Source of the DNA: Dyadobacter endophyticus
GTDB lineage: Bacteria > Bacteroidota > Bacteroidia > Cytophagales > Spirosomataceae
Assembly: GCF_014641595.1 (NCBI RefSeq)
Contig: NZ_BMIA01000004.1
Coordinates: forward strand, 372,001-436,000
Direction of reading: 5' to 3'
Length of the DNA: 64,000 nucleotides
The number at the start of each line of letters is the position of its first letter. Position 1 is the stretch's first letter. A model generated the notes under the pieces. The model did not search any database and had not been told where the DNA came from. It worked only from the letters and a program-made list of their open reading frames with translations. Made by a program: the position numbers and the translations under genes. Below are positions 35,314-44,542 of this stretch, one piece after another.

Positions 35314-36741
35314 ATGGAGAGACTTGACAAGCGCGTAGCGGGTAGCCTGACGCGGTTTTATGTAGTGGCGTTGTGTGTGGTGGCTTTGCTTACCATGAGC
35401 GGCCTGTTTCTGATCAGGCGCACGATCAGGAACCTCAACCACGACAGTCGCGTCGTGAATGTGGCCGGGCGTCAGCGGATGCTAAGTCAGCGGCTTACCA
35501 AGCTCGCCGTATTGAAGATCAATAGCTTCGAGCACCGCGACACGGTGAGTTTCAATTCGTTACTCGCATTGTGGAAAGACAGTCACGAGGATCTGGTGTC
35601 GAGAAAACTTCCCCTTGAAAAGGGTTTTGTTACCTGGAAGAGCCAGCCGCTGGACACGATGTTCCGCGAGCTGGCTCCCGTTTTTGACCATATCTATCAA
35701 AATCTGCGCATCATCAGCAGCGACAGCGCCGGCCTGGCCGGAAAGCAACGGGCGTTGGCCGAAGTCCTCACAAATGAGCCGCGGTTCCTGGCGCAGATGG
35801 ATCGCATTGTATTTCAATTCGACAAGGAGAGTTTTGAAAGGCTTGAAAACCTGGAACGTATCGAATGGATCCTCGATCTGATGACGATCCTGGTGCTCGT
35901 CGCGGAGGGGTTACTAATTTTCAGGCCGGTAGTGAATACCACCCGGCGCGTCGTGCGGATGCTCACGGAGTCGGAAGATGCATTGCAGCTTTCCAATCAA
36001 AGATTAAAGGAGGCTAATATCCAGCTTGTCGAAACACAGAAAGAACTGTTACGTCTCGAAGAGGAGAAATATGAATTGCAACTGGCCGAAGACCGCGTCA
36101 GGGCAGGGGCGCTGATAGAAGGGCAGGAGGAGGAACGAAAACGTTTCGCATTGGAGCTGCACGACGGAATAGGCCAGATGCTTACAGGATTGAAACTGCA
36201 TGCGGAGAAGTTGAAGGCCATGCAATTTCACGACGAAAAACACCAGAAACGCGTTGAACAGCTGGTAACGCTTATCCAGGACATCATCCAGACAACCAGG
36301 CAGGTATCATTCAATCTCATGCCTTCTGTGCTCAGTGATTTCGGGTTGGCATCGGCATTGAAATTGCTCTGCCAGCAGACCGCCGATTTGTCGGGAATCA
36401 AGGTTTTGTTCGAAGGCGAAACGGGTGAGCGGATCCTGATGAGTCGCCCAATGGAGATCGGACTGTACCGCATTGCCCAGGAAGCGTTGAATAATGCGGT
36501 GAAACATGCGAATGCGGATCAGATCAAGATTAAATTGGAACAAAATAAGAATCGCATTGTTTTGGAAATCGCCGATGACGGAAAAGGATTTTTAATTAGT
36601 AATTTAAAGTCAGAAGGACAGTTCCTGACCCGTAATGGGATGGAAAATATCCGTACACGCACCCAGCTTCTGAATGGTGAAATAGAAATCATTTCAAAGG
36701 TGGATAGCGGAACGAAACTGGTCGTTCGTGTTGATTTATAA
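35314..36741 (+). CDS. NarX-like nitrate/nitrite sensor histidine kinase
   Basis: 475 residues. Two membrane spans (about 13-34 and 185-204) enclose a helical periplasmic domain of the PilJ/NarX kind. It begins with NVAGRQRMLSQRLTKLA (about 49-65), the counterpart of the nitrate-binding P box of NarX. Then come a coiled coil (225-260), a HisKA_3 domain with FALELHDGIGQMLTGLKLHA (His283) and an ATPase domain (ALNNAVKHANA, DDGKGF, GMENIRTR). It should sense nitrate or nitrite outside the inner membrane and phosphorylate the regulator encoded 28 bases downstream. No HAMP domain is obvious. It follows nirD in the rightward direction. Confidence 0.88.
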   Translation: MERLDKRVAGSLTRFYVVALCVVALLTMSGLFLIRRTIRNLNHDSRVVNVAGRQRMLSQRLTKLAVLKINSFEHRDTVSFNSLLALWKDSHEDLVSRKLPLEKGFVTWKSQPLDTMFRELAPVFDHIYQNLRIISSDSAGLAGKQRALAEVLTNEPRFLAQMDRIVFQFDKESFERLENLERIEWILDLMTILVLVAEGLLIFRPVVNTTRRVVRMLTESEDALQLSNQRLKEANIQLVETQKELLRLEEEKYELQLAEDRVRAGALIEGQEEERKRFALELHDGIGQMLTGLKLHAEKLKAMQFHDEKHQKRVEQLVTLIQDIIQTTRQVSFNLMPSVLSDFGLASALKLLCQQTADLSGIKVLFEGETGERILMSRPMEIGLYRIAQEALNNAVKHANADQIKIKLEQNKNRIVLEIADDGKGFLISNLKSEGQFLTRNGMENIRTRTQLLNGEIEIISKVDSGTKLVVRVDL

Positions 36742-36769
36742 TGACTTACTACTGATTTGCTGACCACGT

Positions 36770-37432
36770 ATGCCTATTCGGATTTTAGTTGTAGACGATC
36801 ATTCGGTAGTGAGGCAGGGCATTATTACCCTGCTTGAAGATGAGGAAGACCTGATCATCGCCGGCGAAGCCTCGGACGGTGACGAGGTATGGGATATGAT
36901 CGAAAAAGTGAAGCCCGATGTGATCCTGCTCGATCTGACGATGCCCCGTATGTCGGGCCTGGACGTGATCAGGCAGATCGTGCCGGTATTTCCGTCTGCG
37001 AAAATCCTCGTATTCAGCATGCATAACAATACCGATTACATGCTTTCGTCCGCGCTGAACGGTGCATCCGGCTATCTGGAAAAAGACACCGGCCGCGACG
37101 AAATGCTTAGGGCGATCCGTGCCATTGCCAAGGGAGAGCTCTATTTCCCGCCCTACGCGTCGTCGGTGATCATCAAAAGCCTCCTCAAACAGCTCTCGCG
37201 TGTGTCCGATGCCCGACCCGTGCGGGAAGAGATTCAGGAGAAATCAATCTGGAAAATTATTACCCCACGCGAACAGCAGATTCTCAGATGCCTTACCGAG
37301 GGCATGAGCAGCAAGGATATAGCTGAAAAGTTTGATATCAGCTCCAATACGGTGGCCAATCAACGCGCCAGTATTATGAAAAAGGCCAATGTGAAAAACA
37401 CCGCCGAGCTTATTAGTCTTGCGATGAAGTAA
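36770..37432 (+). CDS. NarL-like response regulator
   Basis: 220 residues: receiver domain 1-120 with D9, D10, the phosphoacceptor D55 (LLDLTMPRMSGLDV) and K105 (YLEKDTG), then a LuxR-type DNA-binding domain about 157-217 (ITPREQQILRCLTEGMSSKD, ISSNTVANQRASIM). It forms a two-component pair with the NarX-like kinase just upstream. Its likely targets are the divergent nitrate operons of this window, perhaps through the palindrome at 31995. The function is inferred from sequence and position. Confidence 0.9.
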   Translation: MPIRILVVDDHSVVRQGIITLLEDEEDLIIAGEASDGDEVWDMIEKVKPDVILLDLTMPRMSGLDVIRQIVPVFPSAKILVFSMHNNTDYMLSSALNGASGYLEKDTGRDEMLRAIRAIAKGELYFPPYASSVIIKSLLKQLSRVSDARPVREEIQEKSIWKIITPREQQILRCLTEGMSSKDIAEKFDISSNTVANQRASIMKKANVKNTAELISLAMK

Positions 37433-37530
37433 CCCAATGGCCTGATTTTTTACAATGTCCATCAAAAGTTTGATAAGCTTCGCTGCCCGGTCACGGGCTT
37501 GCGCGAGCCGGTACTTAACTCGACGACGCG

Positions 37531-38445
37531 ATGGACAGGAAATACACTTTCATTTTGGCTCTGTTGCTATTTTGCACGGCTGTTTTTGCTCAGAATTCGG
37601 GAAAGCCGGGCGGAAAAAATACGCAGGCGCGAAAGAAGATTGTCTTCATTGCAGGCCCCGATAGCCATGGCAAAGGCGAGCATGAGCACAACGGCGGCTG
37701 TACTTTACTGGCCAAAGCCCTGAACGACAGCATGCCGGGTGTAGAAGCCGTGGTGGTGCGTAATGGCTGGCCACAGGATGAATCGGTACTAGACAATGCC
37801 GCTGCCATCGTTTTCTATCTCGACGGCGGCGGTAGCGATCACCTGGAGTTGGTTCATGCTGCGAAAATGGAAAAACTGGTAGCCGGCGGCACTGGTATTG
37901 TAAATCTGCATTTTTCCCTTGAAGTATCCGCAGACGCTGGCGGCGAACGTTTTTTGAAATGGATAGGGGGATATTTTGAGACTAATTGGTCTGTAAATCC
38001 TGTCTGGGAAGCCAGTTTCGCACGGTTTCCCGATCATCCCGTCGCACGCGGTGTAAAACCTTTCTCGATTCTGGACGAGTGGTATTACCATATGCGTTTC
38101 CCGGCTGACATGAAGGGTGTAACGCCTATTTTGCAGGCATTACCACCGGAAGCGACGCTGAAACAGCCAGACGGGACGCATTCCAACAATCCCGCCGTGC
38201 GCGAGGCAGTTATCACCAGAAAGGAAATGCAAACCCTCGCCTGGGCCTTCGAGCGGCCCGACGGAGGTCGGGGATTCGGCTTTACGGGCGGGCATATGCA
38301 CAAGAACTGGGGGAACGATAATTTTCGCAAACTCGTGCTGAATGCGATCAGCTGGGCAGCAAAAATCGATATCCCTGCCGAAGGAGTACCTTCCGCGACT
38401 CCTACTGAAAATGAGTTGAATGCCCTTGCCAAGCGTGTAAACTGA
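37531..38445 (+). CDS. Secreted ThuA-like protein
   Basis: 304 residues. Signal peptide about 1-21 (FILALLLFCTAVFAQ). The ThuA/trehalose-utilisation fold is seen in KKIVFIAGPDSHGKGEHEHN, GIVNLHFSLEV and FGFTGGHMHKNWGNDNF, a glutamine-amidotransferase-like domain with conserved His residues. Members occur in sugar-degrading clusters, and none has a firmly established reaction that I can cite. A terminator follows, so the gene is its own unit between the nitrate block and the sulfatase island. Confidence 0.82.
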   Translation: MDRKYTFILALLLFCTAVFAQNSGKPGGKNTQARKKIVFIAGPDSHGKGEHEHNGGCTLLAKALNDSMPGVEAVVVRNGWPQDESVLDNAAAIVFYLDGGGSDHLELVHAAKMEKLVAGGTGIVNLHFSLEVSADAGGERFLKWIGGYFETNWSVNPVWEASFARFPDHPVARGVKPFSILDEWYYHMRFPADMKGVTPILQALPPEATLKQPDGTHSNNPAVREAVITRKEMQTLAWAFERPDGGRGFGFTGGHMHKNWGNDNFRKLVLNAISWAAKIDIPAEGVPSATPTENELNALAKRVN

Positions 38446-38451
38446 GGCTTG

Positions 38452-38473
38452 CGGATTAAATTTTTTTAATCCG
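38452..38473 (+). terminator. Terminator after the ThuA-like gene
   Basis: Stem CGGATTAAA (38452-38460) and TTTAATCCG (38465-38473) with a four-T loop, six bases after the stop codon. The following sequence TAAATTTCTTT is T-rich. Confidence 0.65.
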
Positions 38474-38577
38474 TAAATTTCTTTCACCGGTTTTGCGTTA
38501 ATGATTGCAATATCCCCGGTGGTCCTGACAAAGACAAAAGACGAAGCAGGCCCGTTGCCGTTTGTTTTGAAGTCCAG

Positions 38578-39372
38578 ATGAAATACGGTTTTCAGGAACC
38601 GCGCAAGCGCCCTAACAAGATCAACATTTTACTATTAATCCTGTTTTTTGCAGGGCAACGGTTGGCCTATGCCCAAACAGATTCCACTGCTGCTATACAA
38701 AAAGCTACTGTCGTAAAAGACACCACCGCGTTACAAAGCAATGCCGCTGCGCAAAACAAAGCCAAGCTGTTCTTTAATTTTGATGCGCGGGGCACATTCA
38801 TTCAGCATAAGCATATCAATGTTTTCGGAGTCAATGCGGGAATAACCTTTGGCGAAAAGCGCAATCGCCTTACGGCAGGTTATTATTGGCTGGGCTACAA
38901 TGCCGCCCGGCGGCTCGTCAACTGGCGTAAAATACTCCCCAACCCGCTGAACCTCTCTTATTACACCGCTACCGACGTTCGCTTTGCCAATTTTGCCTAC
39001 TGGCACACAGCGATCCGCAACAAGCGCTGGGTATTATCCACACCATTGGAAATAGGGATCGGTAACGAAAGCACCCGCTTCCGCGACCTTTTCGACGGCG
39101 TCGCCTCCGGCTCGCGAAAGGATTACTTCATTCCCCTGCAGGTAGGTGTCTACGCCGAGTACCGCGCATTCCGCTGGGCCGGTATCAATTCCCAGATCGG
39201 CTACCGCAATGCACTCTCCTCCGGCGAGTTCCGCGAACGGTTCAGCGGGTTTTATTATAGTTACGGAGTCAACTTGTATCCTGAGGCCATCTGGAAGGAT
39301 TTTAAGAAATGGAGTAAGAGGAAAGGAAAATCTCAGACGCTTGATAATGCATCGGCGCCGGTTGGACATTAA
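38578..39372 (+). CDS. Putative outer-membrane beta-barrel protein
   Basis: 264 residues. Signal peptide about 15-33 (INILLLILFFAGQRLAYAQ). The rest alternates hydrophobic and polar residues with many aromatics (LTAGYYWLGYNAARRLVNWR, ERFSGFYYSYGVNLYPEAIW), which fits a small outer-membrane barrel of 8-10 strands. The C terminus is basic (KKWSKRKGKS) and does not end in an aromatic residue. No family recognised. It lies upstream of the sulfatase island but before its first promoter, so it is probably not part of that regulon. Confidence 0.6.
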   Translation: MKYGFQEPRKRPNKINILLLILFFAGQRLAYAQTDSTAAIQKATVVKDTTALQSNAAAQNKAKLFFNFDARGTFIQHKHINVFGVNAGITFGEKRNRLTAGYYWLGYNAARRLVNWRKILPNPLNLSYYTATDVRFANFAYWHTAIRNKRWVLSTPLEIGIGNESTRFRDLFDGVASGSRKDYFIPLQVGVYAEYRAFRWAGINSQIGYRNALSSGEFRERFSGFYYSYGVNLYPEAIWKDFKKWSKRKGKSQTLDNASAPVGH

Positions 39373-39489
39373 GCGGTGATCTCGTTGGCAGGTGTGTTGA
39401 AATAAAAGCAATGAAATCGTTGTCAGTGCACTGAGTTTTTGGGTAATCTCCCATTACTCCCAATTTTCAACGAATTTCAGCCCAACCCC

Positions 39490-39537
39490 TTGCGTTTCTA
39501 ATTTCTTTAAACTTACTTTGTCTATCAAATTAGTAGA
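39490..39537 (+). promoter_or_regulatory. Sulfur-island promoter 1 with overlapping operator
   Basis: A -33 TTG at 39490-39492 is followed after exactly 20 bases by the -7 box TTACTTTG (39513-39520), the Bacteroidota promoter pattern with one mismatch. Directly behind it lies the semi-palindrome TCTATCAAATTAGTAGA (39521-39537), which would cover the start of transcription near 39527. The same composite occurs at 45329, 54533 and 56014. A site over the start point suggests a repressor. It drives the Cys-leader, the binding protein and two sulfatases. Confidence 0.72.
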
Positions 39538-39590
39538 TTTTATCTGTTAACCACCAGCAGACAAGATCAATACCACAATCTTTTTCAAAC

Positions 39591-39689
39591 ATGAAATCGA
39601 TGGATCGTTATTCTTCGCGCAGTATTATTATGCCTATGGTGGGCTTCCCCGGTTATTCCTACGCACTTGCATCCTGTTGCTGTTGTTGA
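39591..39689 (+). CDS. Putative cysteine-sensing leader peptide (ends in four Cys codons)
   Basis: A 32-codon ORF that starts with ATG at 39591, about 64 bases after the predicted transcription start. It begins MKSMDRYSSRS and ends YALASCCCC, with the four cysteine codons TGT TGC TGT TGT immediately before the TGA at 39687. Four consecutive Cys in a non-zinc peptide are very rare. A run of one amino acid just before the stop is the hallmark of attenuation leaders. Actinobacterial cysteine genes are known to use short Cys-rich upstream ORFs. The next gene starts 107 bases later. Role inferred: low cysteine stalls the ribosome and raises expression of the sulfatase operon. Confidence 0.6.
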   Translation: MKSMDRYSSRSIIMPMVGFPGYSYALASCCCC

Positions 39690-39796
39690 GCTGTTTCTGA
39701 CGACGGCACGTGTCGCCGCATTCTGATTTTCACCCTGTTACATATCATTAATTATGCTGTGGGTTGACTGGCCCACGCTTCCAACCATTTTACATC

Positions 39797-40729
39797 ATGA
39801 AGAATTTTAGAACAATCATCCTGGCAGCAGGTCTTGCGCTGGCCGCTTTCCCCAATGCATTTGCACAGGAATCCAACGAAAATAAAGTGATCATCACCGG
39901 CGTACGCTTCGCCTATCCGCTGGTCGATAAATGGATCAAGGAATATACCGCCGCTAATCCCAAGGCGCAGATCGTGATCGAGACGCGTACCATCACCGAT
40001 CCGGCAAAATACGACTTGCTCATCGAGGCGTATGACCAGGAAAAAGAAGTGAAGGATACCCGCGAGTATATCTCGATCGGTCGCTATGCTTTGCTGCCGG
40101 TAGCGAATGCAAAATCGGCGTTTGCGAAAGAATATGCCGATAAAGGGCTGAACGAGAAAACCTACAAGCAGATTTTCTTCCACGATATTTATGCGGAAAA
40201 AGACAAGTCGCTGACGACGCAATACACGATTTACACCCGTCTTCAAAAAGCAGGCGCGCCGCTCACCTTCGCCCGGTACTTCGGTTATGAGCAACAAAAC
40301 ATCAAAGGCAAGGCCATTGCAGGTGCCGATGAGCATTTGATCAAAGCCCTGCTGAAAGATGAAACGGGCATTACCTACACCACGCCCGGTCTCGCCTATG
40401 ATCTGGCAAGCCGCAAGCCGCTGGAAGGCCTGACGATCATTCCTGTGGACCTGGATGGCAATGGACGCGTTTCGAAGGAAGAAAAAGCATTGGAAAACCT
40501 CGACCAGGTAATTGCAACGCTGGAAGCAGAAAAAGTAAAAAATGTGCCGGTTGAAAACATCCATTTTTCAATCGCAAAAAATAACTCGAATCAGGAAGCG
40601 AAGAAATTCCTGCTCTGGGTAGCGGCGAATGCCGAGAAAGACCTTCATCAATTCGGTTATCTGAAAGCCGACGCCAAAAGGCTGGCTGACGAGAAAGAGA
40701 AACTCGAAAGATTTCAGGCTGTAAAGTAA
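39797..40729 (+). CDS. Periplasmic substrate-binding protein (PstS-like fold), orphan
   Basis: 310 residues from the ATG at 39797; the frame is open further up, but only this start gives a clean signal peptide (about 1-24, LAAGLALAAFPNAFAQ). The body resembles type 2 periplasmic binding proteins of the phosphate/sulfate kind: GVRFAYPLVDKWIKEYTAAN, ISIGRYALLPVAN, then FSIAKNNSNQEAKKFLLWVA. A canonical EF-hand calcium loop, DLDGNGRVSKEE, lies at 218-229. No ABC permease or ATPase is encoded nearby. It is the first full gene behind the Cys-leader and precedes two sulfatases, so a sulfur-containing ligand such as sulfate or a sulfate ester is plausible but unproven. Confidence 0.65.
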   Translation: MKNFRTIILAAGLALAAFPNAFAQESNENKVIITGVRFAYPLVDKWIKEYTAANPKAQIVIETRTITDPAKYDLLIEAYDQEKEVKDTREYISIGRYALLPVANAKSAFAKEYADKGLNEKTYKQIFFHDIYAEKDKSLTTQYTIYTRLQKAGAPLTFARYFGYEQQNIKGKAIAGADEHLIKALLKDETGITYTTPGLAYDLASRKPLEGLTIIPVDLDGNGRVSKEEKALENLDQVIATLEAEKVKNVPVENIHFSIAKNNSNQEAKKFLLWVAANAEKDLHQFGYLKADAKRLADEKEKLERFQAVK

Positions 40730-40801
40730 GGTTTGCACGCCCGCGGGCACGACGTTGTGTGGTGCCCGCTGCTTTCTTCTACCTTCAATTCCAAAACCTT
40801 C

Positions 40802-43126
40802 ATGAAAAAACGACTACTATCCGCCCTGACCAGGCAGCGGCTGAGCCTTTTTGTGCTCAGCACTGCCGTTTTTGGCCACGCATCCGCCCAGCATGACCCC
40901 GTTCAGCCGTTCCGCGGTAAGATCGGGAAAACGATCGAAGAGACTGAACAGTGGTGGCAGGAGCAACCCAAGGCTCCCAAAGGTGCACCTAATGTGGTAT
41001 GGATCCTGCTCGACGACGTGGGTTTCGGCGCAACTTCCGCATTTGGCGGTTTAATTGATACCCCTAATTTTGAAAAGCTGGCCAAAGGCGGCCTGCGTTA
41101 TACAAACTTCCACACCACAGGCATCTGCAGCCCTACGCGCGCATCCCTGCTCACGGGCAGGAACCCGCATGCCGTAGCCATGGGGCACCACGCCGAGCTG
41201 GGCATCGGAGCACCGGGTTACAACGGTAATATCCCCTTCGAGGCGGGAACAGTGGCCGAAATCTTTAAAGAAAATGGCTACAACACATTTGCGTTAGGTA
41301 AGTGGCATGGTAACCAGCCGCGCGACCTCACTATCGCCGGACCCTACAACCGCTACCCGACAGGCAGGGGTTTTGAACATTTCTATGGTTTCCTGGGTGG
41401 CGCTACCGATCAGTGGCACCCGCAGTTGGTAGAGGAAACCTCACCGATCGATATCGAGCCCAACACAAAGCATTTGAACCGGCTGCTGTCTGACAAAGCC
41501 ATTTCCTACATTGCCAATCAAAAATCAGCCGATCCTGAAAAGCCATTTTTTCTCTATCTCGCAACCGGCGCTGCGCACGCGCCGCATCATGTAGCCCGCG
41601 AGTGGAGCGATAAGTATAAAGGTAAGTTCGACGGCGGCTGGGACGAATACCGTGAAAAGGTTTTCCAACGACAACTGGCCGGCGGCCTCGCGCCGAAAGG
41701 CACGCAACTGCCCCCGCGACAAACCGGTATCAAACCCTGGAACTCGCTCTCGGCCGATGAGAAGAAAATTTACGCACGGTTTATGGAGGTATATGCAGGC
41801 TTTCTTTCCTATACCGACTACGAGGTGGGCAGGGTAGTGGATTACTTGCAACAGATCGGTCAGTTAGATAATACGGCGATTTTCCTCGTCGTCGGGGATA
41901 ATGGCGGGAGTAAAGAAGGAACTTACACCGGCACGGCCGGAACAGCAGAAAAGTCGTCCGGAGATGATGTCAAATTTCTTTTATCCCAATACGATAAGCT
42001 GGGTACCGAATACAGCTATCCCAACTATCCGCTGGGCTGGTCGCAGGCTACCAACACGCCATTCCGTTATTGGAAAAGCGATGTGAACGCTGAAGGTGCA
42101 TCGCATACAACCCTGATTGTGCATTATCCCAAAGGCATTACCGATAAAGGCGGGCTTCGGACGCAATATGCGCATGTGACCGACATTCTGCCAACGACCA
42201 TCGAACTGACCGGTGTGAAGGTGCCCGCGGAAATCAATGGCTATAAACAATGGCCCTTCCACGGTACGTCGCTGGTCTATTCGCTCAATGACGCGCAAGC
42301 TGCGGCGCGGCATACCCAACAATATTATGAGCTGCACGGCGGCCGTGCCATTTACAAAGATGGCTGGAAAGCAAGCGTCTATCATCCGCGGAATACTTTT
42401 GGCGAGGAGACGACGGATATCAATTTTATTGCGGATTTCAAGCGTGACAAATGGGAGCTTTACAATATCAATGAAGACTGGAACGAGATCAATGACCTCG
42501 CTGCCGAGCACCCCGAAAAGCTGGAAGTATTGAAAAAACTGTTTGATGAAGAAGCGGAGAAATACAATGTATACCCGCTGAAAAACTTTCGTGCCGGGCT
42601 CACGCCACCGCCTATCCGTCCGAAGACGGTGATTTACGAAGGTACTACGATCAAAACGCGGGTTTACATCGGAAAAGGGCCGATAGATATTACAGCCGAA
42701 GTCGAGACGGGTAAAAATGCGGAAGGCGTGATTTTCGCGAACGGGGGGCTGCTGGGTGGGAGCAGTCTTTATATCAAACAAAACCAACTGCATTACCTGC
42801 TTAACGACGGTGTTAAGCAGGTTTTATTAAAGTCTTCCAAGGCATTAAAAGAAGGCAGGAACATCATCCGCTTGCAGTTTTCGGCTGATAAAAAGGTTAC
42901 CTTGTTAGCTAATGGCGAGCAAGTAGCTGAACAGGCTGATATTAATGCTACGAAATACCTTGCATCGGCCTCTTCCGACGGGTTCAGCGTCGGGAAAGAC
43001 CTGAATTCGCCTGTGACCAGGGATTACCCGGGTACCTTTGCTTTTACCGGTGCCGTCAGGCAGCTGGTGATCGAGCAGCGCGAGCAGAATCAGGGGAAAG
43101 TAGGGTTGTTAAAAAAGGGTAATTAA
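40802..43126 (+). CDS. Secreted arylsulfatase, Cys-type (sulfatase 1)
   Basis: 774 residues from the ATG at 40802, which gives a signal peptide (about 12-30, ending HASAQ); the frame upstream is not signal-like. The S1 sulfatase core has metal ligands D71 and D72 (VVWILLDDVGFG) and the formylglycine motif C109-S-P-T-R with LLTGR. Further conserved blocks are LGKWHGNQP and VVGDNGGS. After about residue 600 a C-terminal beta domain follows, ending TFAFTGAVRQLVIEQ, as in long arylsulfatases. It hydrolyses sulfate esters in the periplasm or outside. It needs a maturase to make formylglycine; none is in the window. The next sulfatase starts 8 bases later. Confidence 0.93.
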   Translation: MKKRLLSALTRQRLSLFVLSTAVFGHASAQHDPVQPFRGKIGKTIEETEQWWQEQPKAPKGAPNVVWILLDDVGFGATSAFGGLIDTPNFEKLAKGGLRYTNFHTTGICSPTRASLLTGRNPHAVAMGHHAELGIGAPGYNGNIPFEAGTVAEIFKENGYNTFALGKWHGNQPRDLTIAGPYNRYPTGRGFEHFYGFLGGATDQWHPQLVEETSPIDIEPNTKHLNRLLSDKAISYIANQKSADPEKPFFLYLATGAAHAPHHVAREWSDKYKGKFDGGWDEYREKVFQRQLAGGLAPKGTQLPPRQTGIKPWNSLSADEKKIYARFMEVYAGFLSYTDYEVGRVVDYLQQIGQLDNTAIFLVVGDNGGSKEGTYTGTAGTAEKSSGDDVKFLLSQYDKLGTEYSYPNYPLGWSQATNTPFRYWKSDVNAEGASHTTLIVHYPKGITDKGGLRTQYAHVTDILPTTIELTGVKVPAEINGYKQWPFHGTSLVYSLNDAQAAARHTQQYYELHGGRAIYKDGWKASVYHPRNTFGEETTDINFIADFKRDKWELYNINEDWNEINDLAAEHPEKLEVLKKLFDEEAEKYNVYPLKNFRAGLTPPPIRPKTVIYEGTTIKTRVYIGKGPIDITAEVETGKNAEGVIFANGGLLGGSSLYIKQNQLHYLLNDGVKQVLLKSSKALKEGRNIIRLQFSADKKVTLLANGEQVAEQADINATKYLASASSDGFSVGKDLNSPVTRDYPGTFAFTGAVRQLVIEQREQNQGKVGLLKKGN

Positions 43127-43134
43127 TACTTAAA

Positions 43135-44535
43135 ATGCATTCAATGAGAACACTTTTAACAGGTGCGGCAATGCTGTTGGGCGCCTGGATGGCCGCCTTG
43201 ACAGTGCAGGCCCAAACACCCCGCAAGCCTAATATCGTGATCATCCTAGCCGACGACCTTGGCTATGGCGACATTGGTACATTCGGCGCGACAGATATTC
43301 GCACGCCGAATATCGACGGACTGGCTACGAATGGTATCAAGCTGACTTCCTTCTATTCCACCTCACCCGTATGCAGTCCCACGCGTGCAGCTCTTATTAC
43401 CGGGCGCTACCCGCGCAGGCTGGGAATCGATCATGTATTTTTCCCTGAAAGCTTCACGGGCATTCCTGCCGAAGAAGTGACCATCGCCGAGGCTTTGAAA
43501 GGCAATGGTTACCGCACCGCGATCTTCGGCAAATGGCATTTGGGCCATCACAGGCAGTTTTTGCCGTTACAAAATGGTTTCGATGAATATTACGGTATTC
43601 CGTACAGCAATGATATGATGGGCGTAGCCTATTTGCGCGGCAACGACGTGGACAGTATGAAGGTCAACCAGAAATACATTACGCAGACGTACACAAAGGA
43701 AGCGGTACGGTTTATCGACCAAAACAAGGACAAGCCGTTTTTCCTGTACATTACCCATAACATGCCGCACGTACCGATCTACGCTTCGCCAAAATTCGAG
43801 GGTAAGTCCAAAAGAGGTTTGTATGGCGATGTGATTGAAGAACTTGATTGGAGCGTGGGTGAGGTTGTAAAAGCATTGAAAAAGAATGGGCTGGAAGAAA
43901 ATACACTCGTAGTATTCACCAGCGATAACGGCCCCTGGCTGATCTTCGATGTGGAAGGTGGCTCAGCCGGGCCGTTGCGGCAGGGTAAGGGGACCACTTT
44001 CGAGGGCGGGCAGCGCGTGCCGACCGTGGCTTATTGGCCGGGTAAGATCAAGCCGGGGACGGTTTATGACGATCTGGCATCGCACCTGGACTTTTACCCG
44101 ACGATTATCAGCCTTACAGGTAGCCAGAAAACCCAAACTAAAAAACCGCTCGACGGAGAAGACATCAGCCCGGTACTATTCGGAACCGGCAAACGGAAAG
44201 GTGACGAGTTTGCCTATTACTCTAACGGTATTATTGAAGCCTACCGCAAGGGCGACTGGAAGATCAGGCTACCGCAAAAGGATGTGAAGATGGGCAATGC
44301 GACGATCGTACCGGCGGCGGATACATTGCTTTTTAACCTCAAAACCGATATTGGTGAGCAAAATAACCTTTTGAAATCCAACCCGGCGAAAGCGAAAGAA
44401 CTGCTGGCCTCGCTGGAAACCTATAAAAAGAAAATAGGCGATACTCCGTTGCCGCTCGTGCAGCGCATGCCCTCCGACGACAGCCATATCAAGAAAAGAG
44501 CGGATCGGGCAGCTGGGAAAACTACTGGCAAGTAA
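43135..44535 (+). CDS. Secreted sulfatase, Cys-type (sulfatase 2)
   Basis: 466 residues. ATGs at 43135 and 43144 both give a signal peptide ending TVQAQ; the first is used here. Core motifs: metal pair in VIILADDLGYGD, formylglycine motif C80-S-P-T-R in SPVCSPTRAALITGRYPRR, then GKWHLGHH and FTSDNGPW. It is a standard-length S1 sulfatase of the arylsulfatase A/GalNAc-sulfatase type; the substrate cannot be read from sequence. It is co-transcribed with sulfatase 1 and followed by a strong terminator. Confidence 0.93.
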   Translation: MHSMRTLLTGAAMLLGAWMAALTVQAQTPRKPNIVIILADDLGYGDIGTFGATDIRTPNIDGLATNGIKLTSFYSTSPVCSPTRAALITGRYPRRLGIDHVFFPESFTGIPAEEVTIAEALKGNGYRTAIFGKWHLGHHRQFLPLQNGFDEYYGIPYSNDMMGVAYLRGNDVDSMKVNQKYITQTYTKEAVRFIDQNKDKPFFLYITHNMPHVPIYASPKFEGKSKRGLYGDVIEELDWSVGEVVKALKKNGLEENTLVVFTSDNGPWLIFDVEGGSAGPLRQGKGTTFEGGQRVPTVAYWPGKIKPGTVYDDLASHLDFYPTIISLTGSQKTQTKKPLDGEDISPVLFGTGKRKGDEFAYYSNGIIEAYRKGDWKIRLPQKDVKMGNATIVPAADTLLFNLKTDIGEQNNLLKSNPAKAKELLASLETYKKKIGDTPLPLVQRMPSDDSHIKKRADRAAGKTTGK

Positions 44536-44542
44536 GTAGTTT

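Noticed and set aside
39626..39700. Alternative frame through the poly-Cys leader reading a hydrophobic LLLLLSCF end
   Set aside because: That frame has no ATG, GTG or TTG start in a plausible place before its upstream stop, whereas the Cys frame has an ATG and a compact length. It is kept only as a caution in the finding.
40733..40801. Upstream extension of sulfatase 1 to position 40733
   Set aside because: The extra 23 residues are not signal-like, and the ATG at 40802 gives a basic start with a normal signal peptide.
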